A DNA stretch of 64,000 nucleotides from positions 6,138,001-6,202,000 of the forward strand of contig NZ_JBFOHP010000002.1 in the NCBI RefSeq assembly GCF_040907265.1. Direction: 5' to 3'. The position numbers and the translations under genes are program-made. The number at the start of each line of letters is the position of its first letter. Positions within the stretch are counted from its first letter, which is position 1. The notes below the pieces were generated by a model. That model was not told the DNA's origin. It searched no databases and was given only the letters and a program-made list of their open reading frames with translations. Origin of the DNA: Streptomyces sclerotialus (GTDB taxonomy: Bacteria > Actinomycetota > Actinomycetes > Streptomycetales > Streptomycetaceae). Below are positions 9,222-17,888 of this stretch, piece by piece.

Positions 9222-9524
9222 ATGGCTACGGATTACGACACACCACGCAAGACCGATGACGACCTCAACGAGGACAGCATCGAAGAGCTGAAGTCGCGGC
9301 GGAACGACAAGTCCGCCTCGGCCGTCGACGTCGACGAGTTCGAGCAGGCCGAAGGCCTGGAGCTGCCCGGCGCCGACCTGTCCAACGAAGAGCTCGCCGT
9401 ACGGGTCCTGCCCAAGCAGCAGGACGAGTTCACCTGCATGAGCTGCTTCCTGGTCCACCACCGCAGCCAGCTGGCGGCGGAGGACAAGAACGGTCAGCCC
9501 ATCTGCCGCGACTGCGCGGCCTGA
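9222..9524 (+). CDS. DUF4193 zinc-ribbon protein
   Basis: This 100-aa acidic protein has a C-terminal treble-clef-like pattern, CMSC and CRDC, about 24 residues apart, likely binding one Zn2+. The N-terminal ~60 residues are Asp/Glu rich. It matches the actinobacterial DUF4193 family (Rv2699c in M. tuberculosis), found next to dut in many actinobacteria. The function is unknown; the layout resembles small RNA-polymerase-binding or nucleic-acid-binding zinc proteins, but that is inference. A GGGGGAGAG ribosome site lies 7 nt upstream. Confidence 0.92.
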   Translation: MATDYDTPRKTDDDLNEDSIEELKSRRNDKSASAVDVDEFEQAEGLELPGADLSNEELAVRVLPKQQDEFTCMSCFLVHHRSQLAAEDKNGQPICRDCAA

Positions 9525-9635
9525 GGGCGGGCCGAGACCGTGGCGCGTACGGCCCCGCGAGGGAGACCGGTGGTCTCCCGGGCAGACGCCGCACAGAGCT
9601 GCGGTCACCGGGACGACAGCGTGAGGTGAAGCTCA

Positions 9636-10535
9636 GTGAAACCGTTCCGTAGAGGCAAGCAGGGTGAGACCGGTCCGGCGGCCGGCGCACGAACACGCGA
9701 GGAAACCGCGCCCGTGCCCGCCGACCAGGCCGCCCTCCCCGCGGAGCGGGGCACCGAAGCGCTGAGGGAGCGTGGCCGTGCGGCCACGCTCGCGGCCAGA
9801 ACGGTCGACGGCGCGCGCAAGCGCGGCGTCACGGTGCGGTCGGGTCTCTCCTGGACCGCCGACCGGATCATCGACGCCGCCCCGCGGATCCCGGTCCGTG
9901 ACCTGGCCACGCTGCGCCGCCAGTTCCCCGGCCTGACCCCCGAGGAGCTGGCCGACAAGCTCGTCGCGGGGGCGACGAGGGGCACCGCGACCGTCGGTGC
10001 CGGAGTGGGCGCCGCGGCCATGATGCCGGTACCGCCCGCGATGCCGGCCGAGCTGGCCGCCGAGGTCGTCGGCGTCGCCACGGTCGAGATCAAGCTCATC
10101 GCCGAGCTGCACGAGGTGTACGGCCTGCGTCCGCAGGGCGGCCTCAGAGCCCGTGGCCTGGCGTACGTCCAGGCCTGGACGGAGGAGCGCGGCGTCGACG
10201 TCGCCAGACCCGCCACGCTGAACCTCGCGCTCGGCGGCCAGATGAAGCGCGAGCTGCGCCAGCAGATCATGAAGCGCATGATGCGGAACCTGCCGAGCAT
10301 GACGCCGTTCATGGTGGGCGCCGCGGTCGGCGCGTTCATGAACCGCCGGGACACCGCGAAGCTGGCCGGCAAGGTGCGCCAGGACCTGCGGCGCCGTCAG
10401 ATCCCCTGGGACGCGCTCCCGGACCCGCCCCCGGCCCCCGCCCGCAAGCGGCTCAACGGCCGCGCCCGGCCCGGCCTCACGGGCCGCCGGGAGCCAGGCC
10501 TCACCGGCCGCCAGGAGCCCGGCCGGGACGACTGA
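9636..10535 (+). CDS. Conserved hypothetical protein with Ala/Gly-rich hydrophobic core
   Basis: This 299-aa protein starts at GTG 9636 after GAGGTGA. The N-terminal 70 residues and C-terminal 40 residues are basic and low-complexity. The middle (about 118-170) has a glycine/alanine-rich hydrophobic stretch, VGAGVGAAAMMPVPPAMPAE, followed by a helical region with ELAAEVVGVATVEIKLIAEL. This resembles EcsC-like membrane-associated proteins, but I cannot confirm it. It lies between the DUF4193 and DUF3093 genes in the conserved dut block. The tail holds a repeated GLTGR-type segment. Confidence 0.75.
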   Translation: MKPFRRGKQGETGPAAGARTREETAPVPADQAALPAERGTEALRERGRAATLAARTVDGARKRGVTVRSGLSWTADRIIDAAPRIPVRDLATLRRQFPGLTPEELADKLVAGATRGTATVGAGVGAAAMMPVPPAMPAELAAEVVGVATVEIKLIAELHEVYGLRPQGGLRARGLAYVQAWTEERGVDVARPATLNLALGGQMKRELRQQIMKRMMRNLPSMTPFMVGAAVGAFMNRRDTAKLAGKVRQDLRRRQIPWDALPDPPPAPARKRLNGRARPGLTGRREPGLTGRQEPGRDD

Positions 10536-10567
10536 CCCCGGCCCCGCAGCTCCCCCTCGTACCGCCC

Positions 10568-11011
10568 TCAGGCCCGGATCGCCGCCAGGGCCGCCGACAG
10601 CTCCTCCGGATGCCGTGTCGACAGGTAGACGTACGGCGTCGGGTCCGCCGGATCGGTCACCTCGACCCGCACTGCCGTCGGGATGTAGCTCCGCATCACC
10701 ATGAACGCGCGGGTGTCGGCCTTGTACGTACGCCACGCCCGCGCCCCCTCGGCGTCCAGGACGTGCGCCTCGCCCAGTGCCTCGGCCGGGATCTTCGCGT
10801 TCCCCGCGATCAGCGACCCGGCCACGACCCGGATGCGCGCGGAACCGTACGAGCTCACCGCGACCGCGGCCAGCGCCGCTCCGCCGATCAGCCCGCCGAG
10901 CATCGGGAGCGTCCCGAGCGGCAGCAGCATCAGGGCGCAGGCGACGCCGACGGCGGCGGCGATCACCCACCAGGAGCGGGGAGCGGTGAGACGTTCTTCG
11001 TACGACTGCAT
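10568..11011 (-). CDS. DUF3093 membrane protein
   Basis: This 147-aa protein has two adjacent N-terminal transmembrane helices (about 13-50: WWVIAAAVGVACALMLLPLG then an Ala/Gly-rich helix) followed by a ~95-residue soluble domain ending ELSAALAAIRA. It fits the actinobacterial DUF3093 family (Rv2698), encoded opposite dut as here. The function is unknown. The start at 11011 is the Met directly before SYEERLTAPRSWW, the usual family N-terminus. It is divergent from the thioesterase gene with only 58 bp between starts. Confidence 0.88.
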   Translation of the reverse strand: MQSYEERLTAPRSWWVIAAAVGVACALMLLPLGTLPMLGGLIGGAALAAVAVSSYGSARIRVVAGSLIAGNAKIPAEALGEAHVLDAEGARAWRTYKADTRAFMVMRSYIPTAVRVEVTDPADPTPYVYLSTRHPEELSAALAAIRA

Positions 11012-11055
11012 GGCTCCAGCTTGGCACGTGCGCGCGCGTGCTCCGCGCGCGCGGG

Positions 11056-11061
11056 TAGGGT
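11056..11061 (+). promoter_or_regulatory. -10 element TAGGGT for a likely leaderless transcript
   Basis: A TANNNT hexamer ends 8 nt before the GTG at 11070 and no good Shine-Dalgarno is present. This is the standard geometry of leaderless actinobacterial mRNAs. Confidence 0.45.
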
Positions 11062-11069
11062 CTCCACCT

Positions 11070-11654
11070 GTGAGTGGAGACAGAACATCGCTGACGCCGC
11101 CCGCGGACGCCACCGCGCCGGTGCGGCACCCCGGAGCGCCGGCGCCCGGCGAGCTGCTCGGCGCGCACTACGACCGGTGCTTCGGATGCGGAGGGGAGCA
11201 GCCGCACGGCCTGCATCTGGAGGCGCGGGCCGGCGAGGGCGTGCGGGTCAGCGCGGAGTTCACCGTCAAGGAGGCCCATCAGGGCGCTCCGGGCCTCGCG
11301 CACGGCGGTGTGCTCGCCACGGCCCTGGACGAGACGCTCGGCTCGCTCAACTGGCTCCTGCAGGCGATCGCGGTGACCGGCCGCCTGGAGACCGACTTCC
11401 TGCGGCCGGTACCGGTCGGCACGGTCCTGTACCTGGACGCCGAGGTCACCGCGGTGCACGGACGGAAGATCTACTCGCGCGCCGAAGGCCGGATCGGCGG
11501 CCCCGAGGGTCCCGTGGCGGTCCGCGCCGAGGCGGTCTTCATCGAGGTGAAGGTCGAGCACTTCATCGACAACGGCCGGCCGGAGGAGATCCGCGCCGCG
11601 ATGGCCGACCCCGACCAGGTACGCCGCGCCCGCGCATTCGAGGTGAACCCGTGA
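11070..11654 (+). CDS. PaaI-family hotdog-fold thioesterase
   Basis: This 194-aa protein carries a hotdog-fold core with HGGVLATALDETLG, the helix and loop holding the thioesterase catalytic region, and downstream TGRLETDFLRPVPVG and HGRKIYSRAEGR. The N-terminus has CFGCG, often seen in actinobacterial members. It likely hydrolyses an acyl-CoA; the substrate is unknown. Its stop overlaps the dut start (GTGA), so it is cotranslated with dut. The start GTG 11070 is supported by the leaderless promoter geometry. Confidence 0.85.
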   Translation: MSGDRTSLTPPADATAPVRHPGAPAPGELLGAHYDRCFGCGGEQPHGLHLEARAGEGVRVSAEFTVKEAHQGAPGLAHGGVLATALDETLGSLNWLLQAIAVTGRLETDFLRPVPVGTVLYLDAEVTAVHGRKIYSRAEGRIGGPEGPVAVRAEAVFIEVKVEHFIDNGRPEEIRAAMADPDQVRRARAFEVNP

Positions 11655-12202
11655 CCCGTCAGGCAGACGTGGCCCATCAGGCAGAGCCGGTACGGACTCC
11701 GGTGGACGTACAGATCCGGCGGGTCGATCCGGAGGTTCCGCTGCCCGCATACGGGCACCCGGGCGACGCGGGGGCCGACCTCGTCACCACCGAGGCGGCC
11801 GAACTGGCCCCGGGGGAGCGCACGGTGCTGCCCACGGGGATGGCCATCGCGCTGCCCGAGGGGTACGCCGCGTTCGTGCACCCGCGGTCGGGCCTCGCCG
11901 CCCGCTGCGGTGTGGCGCTCGTGAATGCCCCCGGGACGGTGGATGCCGGGTACCGTGGGGAGATCAAGGTGATCGTGGTCAATCTGGACCCGCGCGAGAC
12001 CGTGCGGTTCGAGAGGTTCGACCGGATCGCCCAACTGGTCGTCCAGCAGGTCGAGAAGGTGCGCTTCCACGAGGTGGCGGAGCTTCCCGGCTCGGCGCGG
12101 GCCGAGGGGGGATTCGGGTCCACCGGCGGTCATGCGGCGGTGGGCGGCCCCACGGGCGGGAATGGATACGCATCGGTCGGTGCCGACCGGGAAGGACAGT
12201 GA
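11651..12202 (+). CDS. dut: dUTP diphosphatase
   Basis: This protein (183 aa from GTG 11651) hydrolyses dUTP to dUMP and PPi, keeping uracil out of DNA and feeding dTMP synthesis. All five trimeric dUTPase motifs are present in order: AGADL, PRSGLAAR, GTVDAGYRGEI, RFDRIAQLV and RAEGGFGSTG. About 20 N-terminal residues and the C-terminal Gly-rich tail are longer than the core, so a start slightly downstream is possible, but the GTGA overlap with the thioesterase favours 11651. The DUF3710 gene begins 1 nt after the stop. Confidence 0.95.
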   Translation: MTRQADVAHQAEPVRTPVDVQIRRVDPEVPLPAYGHPGDAGADLVTTEAAELAPGERTVLPTGMAIALPEGYAAFVHPRSGLAARCGVALVNAPGTVDAGYRGEIKVIVVNLDPRETVRFERFDRIAQLVVQQVEKVRFHEVAELPGSARAEGGFGSTGGHAAVGGPTGGNGYASVGADREGQ

Positions 12203-12203
12203 C

Positions 12204-12968
12204 GTGTTCGGACGTCGCAAGAAGAACGAGGCTCCAGACGACGCGGTCGAGGCGGTCGATCCTGCCGAGGAGGCGACGTCGGACGAGTCCGCCGAGGACG
12301 AGGAGAGCTACGGCGTGAGCCTCCCGCCGGCCCCGCGCCCCGACGGCCCCTGGGACATCTCCGAGGTCGGCAATCCGGGCGAGGGCCGGGTGGACCTGGG
12401 CGGCCTCTTCGTGCCGGGCGTGGAGGGCATGGAGCTGCGGGTGGAGGTCGCCGGTGACGCGATCGTCGCCGCGACCATCGTGCTGCAGGACAGCGCCGTG
12501 CAGCTGCAGGCGTTCGCGGCGCCGAAGAACGAGGGCATCTGGGGCGAGGTCCGCGCGGAGATCGCCTCCGGCATCACCCAGCAGGGCGGGGTCATCGACG
12601 AGGTCGACGGTCCGCTGGGCTGGGAGCTGCGCGCCCAGGTGCCGGTCCAGCTGCCGGACGGGACCAACGGCGTGCAGGTCGTACGCTTCGTCGGCGTGGA
12701 CGGCCCGCGCTGGTTCCTGCGCGGCGTGATCTCGGGCCAGGGCGCGGTGCAGCCGCAGGCCGCCGGGCTGCTGGAGCAGATCTTCCGGGACACGGTCGTG
12801 GTGCGCGGCGAGGGCCCGATGGCGCCCCGCGACCCGATCGTCCTCAAGCTCCCCGACGACGCGCAGATGGTGCCCGAGGGCGTCCAGCAGGACGACGCCT
12901 CGCAGTCCCGCTTCGGCGGCGGCGTGGAGCGCCTGGAGCGCGGCCCGGAGATCACCGAGATCCGCTGA
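12204..12968 (+). CDS. DUF3710 family protein
   Basis: This 254-aa protein (GTG start after GAAGGAC) begins VFGRRKKNE and has a strongly acidic linker (about 12-40) followed by a globular domain with many beta strands. It matches DUF3710 (Rv2696c), conserved beside dut across actinobacteria. There are no membrane segments and no catalytic motif that I can name. The constant linkage to dut suggests a role in nucleotide or DNA metabolism, but only from context. Confidence 0.9.
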   Translation: MFGRRKKNEAPDDAVEAVDPAEEATSDESAEDEESYGVSLPPAPRPDGPWDISEVGNPGEGRVDLGGLFVPGVEGMELRVEVAGDAIVAATIVLQDSAVQLQAFAAPKNEGIWGEVRAEIASGITQQGGVIDEVDGPLGWELRAQVPVQLPDGTNGVQVVRFVGVDGPRWFLRGVISGQGAVQPQAAGLLEQIFRDTVVVRGEGPMAPRDPIVLKLPDDAQMVPEGVQQDDASQSRFGGGVERLERGPEITEIR

Positions 12969-13276
12969 CCGCGTCCGTACGCATCCCTGCGGCCCGCGAC
13001 GCCCCGTACGGCAGGGGCGGCGCGGGCCGCGCGATGCCGTACCGTTTCGCCCCTCGCTCCCCCTATAGGGGTGCATTGAGGTCCCCTTCTCAACACAGTA
13101 GTGGGCGGTACCGACACCGCGGCACCGACAACCCCGCCGCCCGAGCGGCCCGTCAGGGTCGCGTCAAAACCGGCCCGCCCGCTCCCCCTATGCGGCCTTC
13201 GTCCCGTTCCCGCTCGGTAAGGTCGGCAGCGGAAACGGCCCGGTCATGGGCAGCTCACAGGTAAGACAATGGGGCC
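12969..13276. other. 308-bp region upstream of kdpD with repeated 12-mer
   Basis: CGCTCCCCCTAT occurs twice (13055-13066 and 13180-13191). The first copy overlaps a perfect 12-bp palindrome CCCCTATAGGGG (13060-13071). No ORF is supported. These may be binding sites for the KdpE-type regulator encoded downstream. Confidence 0.4.
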
Positions 13277-15823
13277 ATGGGACGCGGCAAGCTTCGCATC
13301 TATCTCGGCGCGGCACCGGGCGTCGGCAAGACGTACGCGATGCTCTCCGAGGCGCACCGGCGCCTGGAGCGCGGCACGGACGTCGTCGTCGCGTTCGTCG
13401 AGCACTACGACCGGCCGCGTACGGAGGTGCTGCTGCACGGTCTGGAGGAGCTCGGGCGCCGGGAGCTGAGCCACCGGGGCACGGTGTTCACCGAGATGGA
13501 CGTGGACGCGGTGCTGGCCCGGGCGCCCGCCGTCGCGCTGGTCGACGAGCTGGCCCACACCAACGTCCCCGGCTCCCGTAACGCCAAGCGCTGGCAGGAC
13601 ATCGAAGAGCTGCTCGAAGCCGGCATCGACGTGATCTCCACCGTCAACATCCAGCACCTGGAATCACTCGGTGACGTGGTGGAGTCGATAACGGGCGTCC
13701 GGCAGCGCGAGACCGTCCCCGACGAGGTGGTCCGCCGCGCCGACCAGATCGAGCTGGTCGACATGTCGCCCCAGGCGCTGCGCCGCCGCATGGCGCACGG
13801 CAACGTGTACGCCTCGGACAAGGTCGACGCCGCGCTGTCCAACTACTTCCGGCCCGGCAACCTCACCGCGCTGCGTGAGCTGGCGCTGCTGTGGGTGGCC
13901 GACCGGGTCGACGAGTACCTCCAGCAGTACCGTGCCGAGCACTCCATCCGCTCCACCTGGCAGGCACGGGAACGCATCGTCGTCGGCCTCACCGGCGGCC
14001 CCGAGGGCAAGACCCTGCTGCGCCGTGCCGCGCGGATGGCCGCCAAGGGCTCCGGCAGCGAGGTGCTGGCCGTCTACATCGCGCGCAGCGACGGACTGAC
14101 CGGCGCCTCGCCCAAGGAGCTGGCCGTACAGCGCACCCTGGTCGAGGACCTGGGCGGCAGCTTCCACCACGTCATCGGCGACGACGTCCCGAGCGCCCTG
14201 CTGGAGTTCGCGCGCGGGGTGAACGCCACCCAGATCGTGCTGGGCTCCAGCCGCCGCAAGGCCTGGCAGTACGTCTTCGGGCCGGGCGTCGGCGCCACCG
14301 TCGCCCGCGACTCGGGTCCCGACCTGGACGTCCACATCGTCACCCACGACGAGGTCGCCAAGGGGCGCGGCCTGCCGGGGACGCGCGGCGCCCGGCTCAG
14401 CCGCTCCCGGGTGCTGGCCGGCTGGCTCACCGGCGTACTCGGCCCGGTCCTGCTCACGCTGCTGCTGTACAACCTGGAGAACGGCCCGGGGCTCGCCAAC
14501 GACGTGCTGCTCTTCCTGTTCCTGACCGTGGCGGCCGCGCTGCTCGGCGGGCTGCTCGCCGCGCTCGCCGCCGCCGCGGTCGGCTCGGTCCTGCTGAACT
14601 TCTACTTCACACCGCCCACCCACAGCATCACCATCGCCGACCCCGAGAACATCGTCGCCATCGCGATCTTCTTCGCGGTGGGGGTGGCCGTCGCCTCGGT
14701 GGTGGACCTCGCGGCCCGCCGTACGCACCAGGCGGCCCGGCTGCGTGCCGAGGCGGAGATCCTGTCCTTCCTGGCCGGCAGCGTGCTGCGCGGCGAGACC
14801 ACGCTGGACGCCCTGCTGGAGCGGGTACGCGAGACCTTCGCCATGGACGCCGTCGCCCTCCTCGAACGCGCGAGCGACGTCGAGCCCTGGACCTGCGCGG
14901 GCAGCGTCGGCGAGGGCACGGCACCGCGCCGCCCCGAGGACGCGGATGTGGACATGCCCGTCAACGAGCACATGACCCTCGCCCTCACCGGCCGCAAGCT
15001 GCCCGCCGAGGACCGCCGGGTGCTCGGCGCCTTCGCCGCCCAGGCCGCCGTCGTCCTGGACCGCCAGCGGCTGGTCGGCGAGGCCGAGCGGGCCCGCGAG
15101 CTGGCCGAGGGCAACCGCATCCGCACGGCCCTGCTCGCCGCCGTCAGCCACGACCTGCGCACCCCCCTCGCCGGCATCAAGGCCGCCGTCACCTCGCTCC
15201 GCTCCGACGACGTGGCCTGGTCCGACGAGGACGAGGCCGAGCTGCTGGCGGGCATCGAGGACGGCGCCGACCGGCTGGACCACCTGGTGGGCAACCTCCT
15301 GGACATGTCCCGGCTGCAGACCGGCACGGTCACCCCGCTGATCCGCGACACCGACCTGGACGAGGTCGTCCCGATGGCGCTCGGCGGCGTCCCCGAAGGC
15401 AGCGTCTGCCTGGACATCCCCGAGGAGCTGCCCATCGTCGCCGTCGACCCCGGCCTGCTGGAGCGGTGCGTCGCCAACCTCGTCGAGAACGCCGTGAAGT
15501 ACAGCCCGGACGGCGCACGTGTCACGGTCGCCGCCAGCGCGCTCGGCGAGCGCGTCGAGGTGCGCATCGTGGACCGCGGCCCCGGTGTCCCCGACCCCGC
15601 CAAGGACCGGATCTTCGAGCCGTTCCAGCGGTACGGGGACGCCCCGCGCGGCGCCGGCGTCGGCCTCGGCCTCGCGGTCTCCCGCGGCTTCGCGGAAGCC
15701 ATGGGCGGCACCCTCGCCGCCGAGGACACCCCGGGAGGCGGTCTGACCATGGTCCTGACCCTGCGCGCCGCGCCCGGCCACCCGCCGGTCAGCTCCGGCC
15801 TCCCCGCCCGGGCGACGACATGA
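13277..15823 (+). CDS. kdpD: KdpD-like sensor histidine kinase
   Basis: This 848-aa protein has full KdpD architecture: KdpD N-terminal domain (1-210) with Walker A GAAPGVGKTYAML and Walker B VALVDELAHTN, a universal-stress-like domain (about 230-355), four transmembrane helices of DUF4118 (about 375-490), a GAF-like segment, HisKA with AVSHDLRTPL (His625), and HATPase_c with GVGLGLAVS. The family senses K+ limitation and osmotic stress and activates kdpFABC. No kdpFABC genes lie here, so it is an orphan pair acting at a distance, as in S. coelicolor. kdpE follows directly. Confidence 0.93.
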   Translation: MGRGKLRIYLGAAPGVGKTYAMLSEAHRRLERGTDVVVAFVEHYDRPRTEVLLHGLEELGRRELSHRGTVFTEMDVDAVLARAPAVALVDELAHTNVPGSRNAKRWQDIEELLEAGIDVISTVNIQHLESLGDVVESITGVRQRETVPDEVVRRADQIELVDMSPQALRRRMAHGNVYASDKVDAALSNYFRPGNLTALRELALLWVADRVDEYLQQYRAEHSIRSTWQARERIVVGLTGGPEGKTLLRRAARMAAKGSGSEVLAVYIARSDGLTGASPKELAVQRTLVEDLGGSFHHVIGDDVPSALLEFARGVNATQIVLGSSRRKAWQYVFGPGVGATVARDSGPDLDVHIVTHDEVAKGRGLPGTRGARLSRSRVLAGWLTGVLGPVLLTLLLYNLENGPGLANDVLLFLFLTVAAALLGGLLAALAAAAVGSVLLNFYFTPPTHSITIADPENIVAIAIFFAVGVAVASVVDLAARRTHQAARLRAEAEILSFLAGSVLRGETTLDALLERVRETFAMDAVALLERASDVEPWTCAGSVGEGTAPRRPEDADVDMPVNEHMTLALTGRKLPAEDRRVLGAFAAQAAVVLDRQRLVGEAERARELAEGNRIRTALLAAVSHDLRTPLAGIKAAVTSLRSDDVAWSDEDEAELLAGIEDGADRLDHLVGNLLDMSRLQTGTVTPLIRDTDLDEVVPMALGGVPEGSVCLDIPEELPIVAVDPGLLERCVANLVENAVKYSPDGARVTVAASALGERVEVRIVDRGPGVPDPAKDRIFEPFQRYGDAPRGAGVGLGLAVSRGFAEAMGGTLAAEDTPGGGLTMVLTLRAAPGHPPVSSGLPARATT

Positions 15824-15888
15824 CCGCGCCCCCTCCCCGTACACCGACTGCGGCGGCCGACCGGCCGTCCGCGGGAAAGGCAGGCCCG

Positions 15889-16572
15889 ATGAACCGGGTG
15901 CTCGTGGTCGACGACGAGCCGCAGATCGTCCGCGCCCTCGTGATCAACCTCAAGGCGCGCAAGTACGAGGTGGACGCCGCGCCCGACGGCGCCACCGCGC
16001 TCCGGCTCGCCGCCGCCCGCCACCCCGACGTGGTCGTCCTGGACCTCGGCCTGCCCGACATGGACGGCGTGGACGTGATCAAGGGCCTGCGCGGCTGGAC
16101 CCGGGTGCCGATCCTGGTGCTCTCCGCCCGGCAGACCTCCGACGAGAAGGTCGAGGCGCTGGACGCGGGCGCCGACGACTACGTCACCAAGCCCTTCGGC
16201 ATGGACGAGCTGCTGGCCCGGCTGCGCGCCGCCGTGCGCCGCGCCGAGCCCACCGGGCCGGCCGACGCCGCCGTCCTGGTCGAGACCGAGGGCTTCACCG
16301 TGGATCTCGCCGCCAAGAAGGTCAACCGCGGCGGCCGCGACGTCCGGCTCACCCCCACCGAGTGGCACCTGCTGGAGGTCCTGGTCCGCAACACGGGCCG
16401 CCTGGTCAGCCAGAAGCAGCTGCTCCAGGAGGTCTGGGGCCCCTCGTACGGCACGGAATCCAACTATCTGCGGGTCTACATGGCCCAGCTGCGGCGCAAG
16501 CTGGAGGCCGATCCGTCGCATCCGCGGCACTTCGTCACCGAACCGGGCATGGGCTACCGCTTCGAACAGTGA
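15889..16572 (+). CDS. kdpE: KdpE-like response regulator
   Basis: This 227-aa OmpR-family regulator has a receiver with phospho-acceptor Asp52 (VVVLDLGLPDMDG) and Lys in YVTKPFG, then a winged-helix domain with RLTPTEWHLLEVL and ending EPGMGYRFEQ. The start at 15889 is chosen for GGAAAGG upstream and because MNRVLVVDDE is the normal N-terminus. An in-frame ATG at 15820 overlaps the kdpD stop (ATGA) and would add 23 Pro/Ala-rich residues; it is a real alternative. It is coupled to kdpD. Confidence 0.93.
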   Translation: MNRVLVVDDEPQIVRALVINLKARKYEVDAAPDGATALRLAAARHPDVVVLDLGLPDMDGVDVIKGLRGWTRVPILVLSARQTSDEKVEALDAGADDYVTKPFGMDELLARLRAAVRRAEPTGPADAAVLVETEGFTVDLAAKKVNRGGRDVRLTPTEWHLLEVLVRNTGRLVSQKQLLQEVWGPSYGTESNYLRVYMAQLRRKLEADPSHPRHFVTEPGMGYRFEQ

Positions 16573-16639
16573 TCCGGAATCTGCCCTGGTGGGCCCGCTT
16601 CCCGGGCTCGGGCCCGTGATCCGGCCGGGAGGCGGCCGG

Positions 16640-16645
16640 TACGCT
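16640..16645 (+). promoter_or_regulatory. -10 element TACGCT for a likely leaderless transcript
   Basis: TACGCT (TANNNT) ends 6 nt before the ATG at 16652, with no Shine-Dalgarno between. This suggests a promoter separate from kdpDE. Confidence 0.4.
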
Positions 16646-16651
16646 GGCTGT

Positions 16652-17050
16652 ATGAGTGCTGGGACCCGTTCCGAGAAGCCGGCCGGACGCTTCCGCCGGA
16701 TGCTCGACAGGCTGTCCTCCTCGGAGGAGGAGCTGCAGTCCGCCGAGCTGCAGCAGGACGCGCAGGACGCGGGCTGTACGCGGATCTGCGACTGCGACGA
16801 CCGCCAGATCGTGAAGGTCACGGGCACGCTGCGGCACGTCACGCTGCGTCCCCGGGCCGGGGTGCCGGCGCTGGAGGCCGAGCTGTTCGACGGCTCGGCG
16901 GCGCTGGACGTGGTCTGGCTGGGCCGCCGCGCCATCACCGGCATAGAACCGGGCCGTAAGCTCATCGCCTCCGGCCGGATCTCCATGAGCCACGGACGCC
17001 GGGTGCTGTTCAATCCGAAGTACGAACTCCGACCGCTCGGACAGGAGTAG
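16652..17050 (+). CDS. OB-fold nucleic-acid-binding domain protein
   Basis: This 132-aa protein has an N-terminal helical region (FRRMLDRLSSSEEEL) then an OB-fold of the tRNA-anticodon/RecG-wedge type (about 50-128) with VKVTGTLRHVTLRPR, DVVWLGRR and ASGRISMSHGRRVLFNPKYE. It corresponds to Rv2694c in the conserved actinobacterial block. The function is unknown; nucleic-acid binding is inferred from the fold. The DUF3159 gene starts 3 nt after its stop, so they are one operon. Confidence 0.88.
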   Translation: MSAGTRSEKPAGRFRRMLDRLSSSEEELQSAELQQDAQDAGCTRICDCDDRQIVKVTGTLRHVTLRPRAGVPALEAELFDGSAALDVVWLGRRAITGIEPGRKLIASGRISMSHGRRVLFNPKYELRPLGQE

Positions 17051-17053
17051 CCG

Positions 17054-17821
17054 GTGACGTCGTTCGAGAAGACGACCACGAGCAACGAGGACCAGCCCGC
17101 GGGCGAAGCGGCGGCGCCGCCCGGCCGTCGCCGGGGAGCGCACGCGCCCGGCAAGGAATCCGCCGAGAAGGCCCTCCTGGAGGCGTTCGGCGGGTTCTGG
17201 GGCATGGTGGACACCACCGTGCCCGGCCTGGTCTTCGTCCTCATCTACACGATCAAGCGGGACATCCACACCGCCGCGATCGTGGCCCTCGGCCTCACGG
17301 TCGTCCTCGCGCTGGTCCGGCTGGCGCGCAGGCAGACGCTCAAGCACGCCTTCAGCGGCGTCTTCGGCGTGGCCTTCGGCGCGGTCTTCGCGATGATGTC
17401 GGGCGACGCCAAGAACTTCTACCTGCCCGGTATGCTCTACACGCTGGGCCTCGCGGTCGTCTACATCCTCTCGGCTGTCTTCCGGTACCCGCTCATCGGC
17501 GTCCTGCTCGGCCCGATCCTGCGCGAGAACCTCTCCTGGCGCACCCGCAACCCCGGCCGCTTCACGGCGTACACCAAGTCCACCTGGGCCTGGGGCATCA
17601 TCCTGCTCGCCAAGTCCGCGATCCTCTTCCCGCTGTACTGGTGGGGCGACGCGACGCAGCTCGGCTGGGTCAAGGTCGCGCTCGGCATCCCCCCGTTCCT
17701 GCTCTGCGTCTACCTCACCTGGATCTTCCTCGCGAAGGCCCCGGCCCCGATCGACGTGATCGCGGAGCTGGAGGAGAAGGAGAAGGCCGAGGCCGCCGGG
17801 GCCGATGCGCCCAGCGCCTGA
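17054..17821 (+). CDS. DUF3159 integral membrane protein
   Basis: This 255-aa protein has a charged N-terminus, then KALLEAFGGFWGMVDTTVPG and about five to six transmembrane helices, with a conserved NLSWRTRNPGRFTAY loop, and an acidic C-terminal tail. It matches DUF3159 (Rv2693c) and lies next to the two TrkA genes as in mycobacteria. Its role is unknown; linkage to RCK-type regulators suggests ion transport or membrane physiology. GTG start. Confidence 0.9.
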   Translation: MTSFEKTTTSNEDQPAGEAAAPPGRRRGAHAPGKESAEKALLEAFGGFWGMVDTTVPGLVFVLIYTIKRDIHTAAIVALGLTVVLALVRLARRQTLKHAFSGVFGVAFGAVFAMMSGDAKNFYLPGMLYTLGLAVVYILSAVFRYPLIGVLLGPILRENLSWRTRNPGRFTAYTKSTWAWGIILLAKSAILFPLYWWGDATQLGWVKVALGIPPFLLCVYLTWIFLAKAPAPIDVIAELEEKEKAEAAGADAPSA

Positions 17822-17830
17822 GCAACCCGC

Positions 17831-17875
17831 GTACGACGAGGGCCCGGGACCACGACGGTCCCGGGCCCTTCGTAC
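17831..17875. terminator. Bidirectional terminator between convergent operons
   Basis: There is a perfect inner stem GGGCCCGGGACC / GGTCCCGGGCCC with a short loop, extended by outer arms GTACGA / TCGTAC. It lies in the 67-bp gap between the DUF3159 and TrkA genes. Confidence 0.85.
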
Positions 17876-17888
17876 GTCGGCGCGCCGC

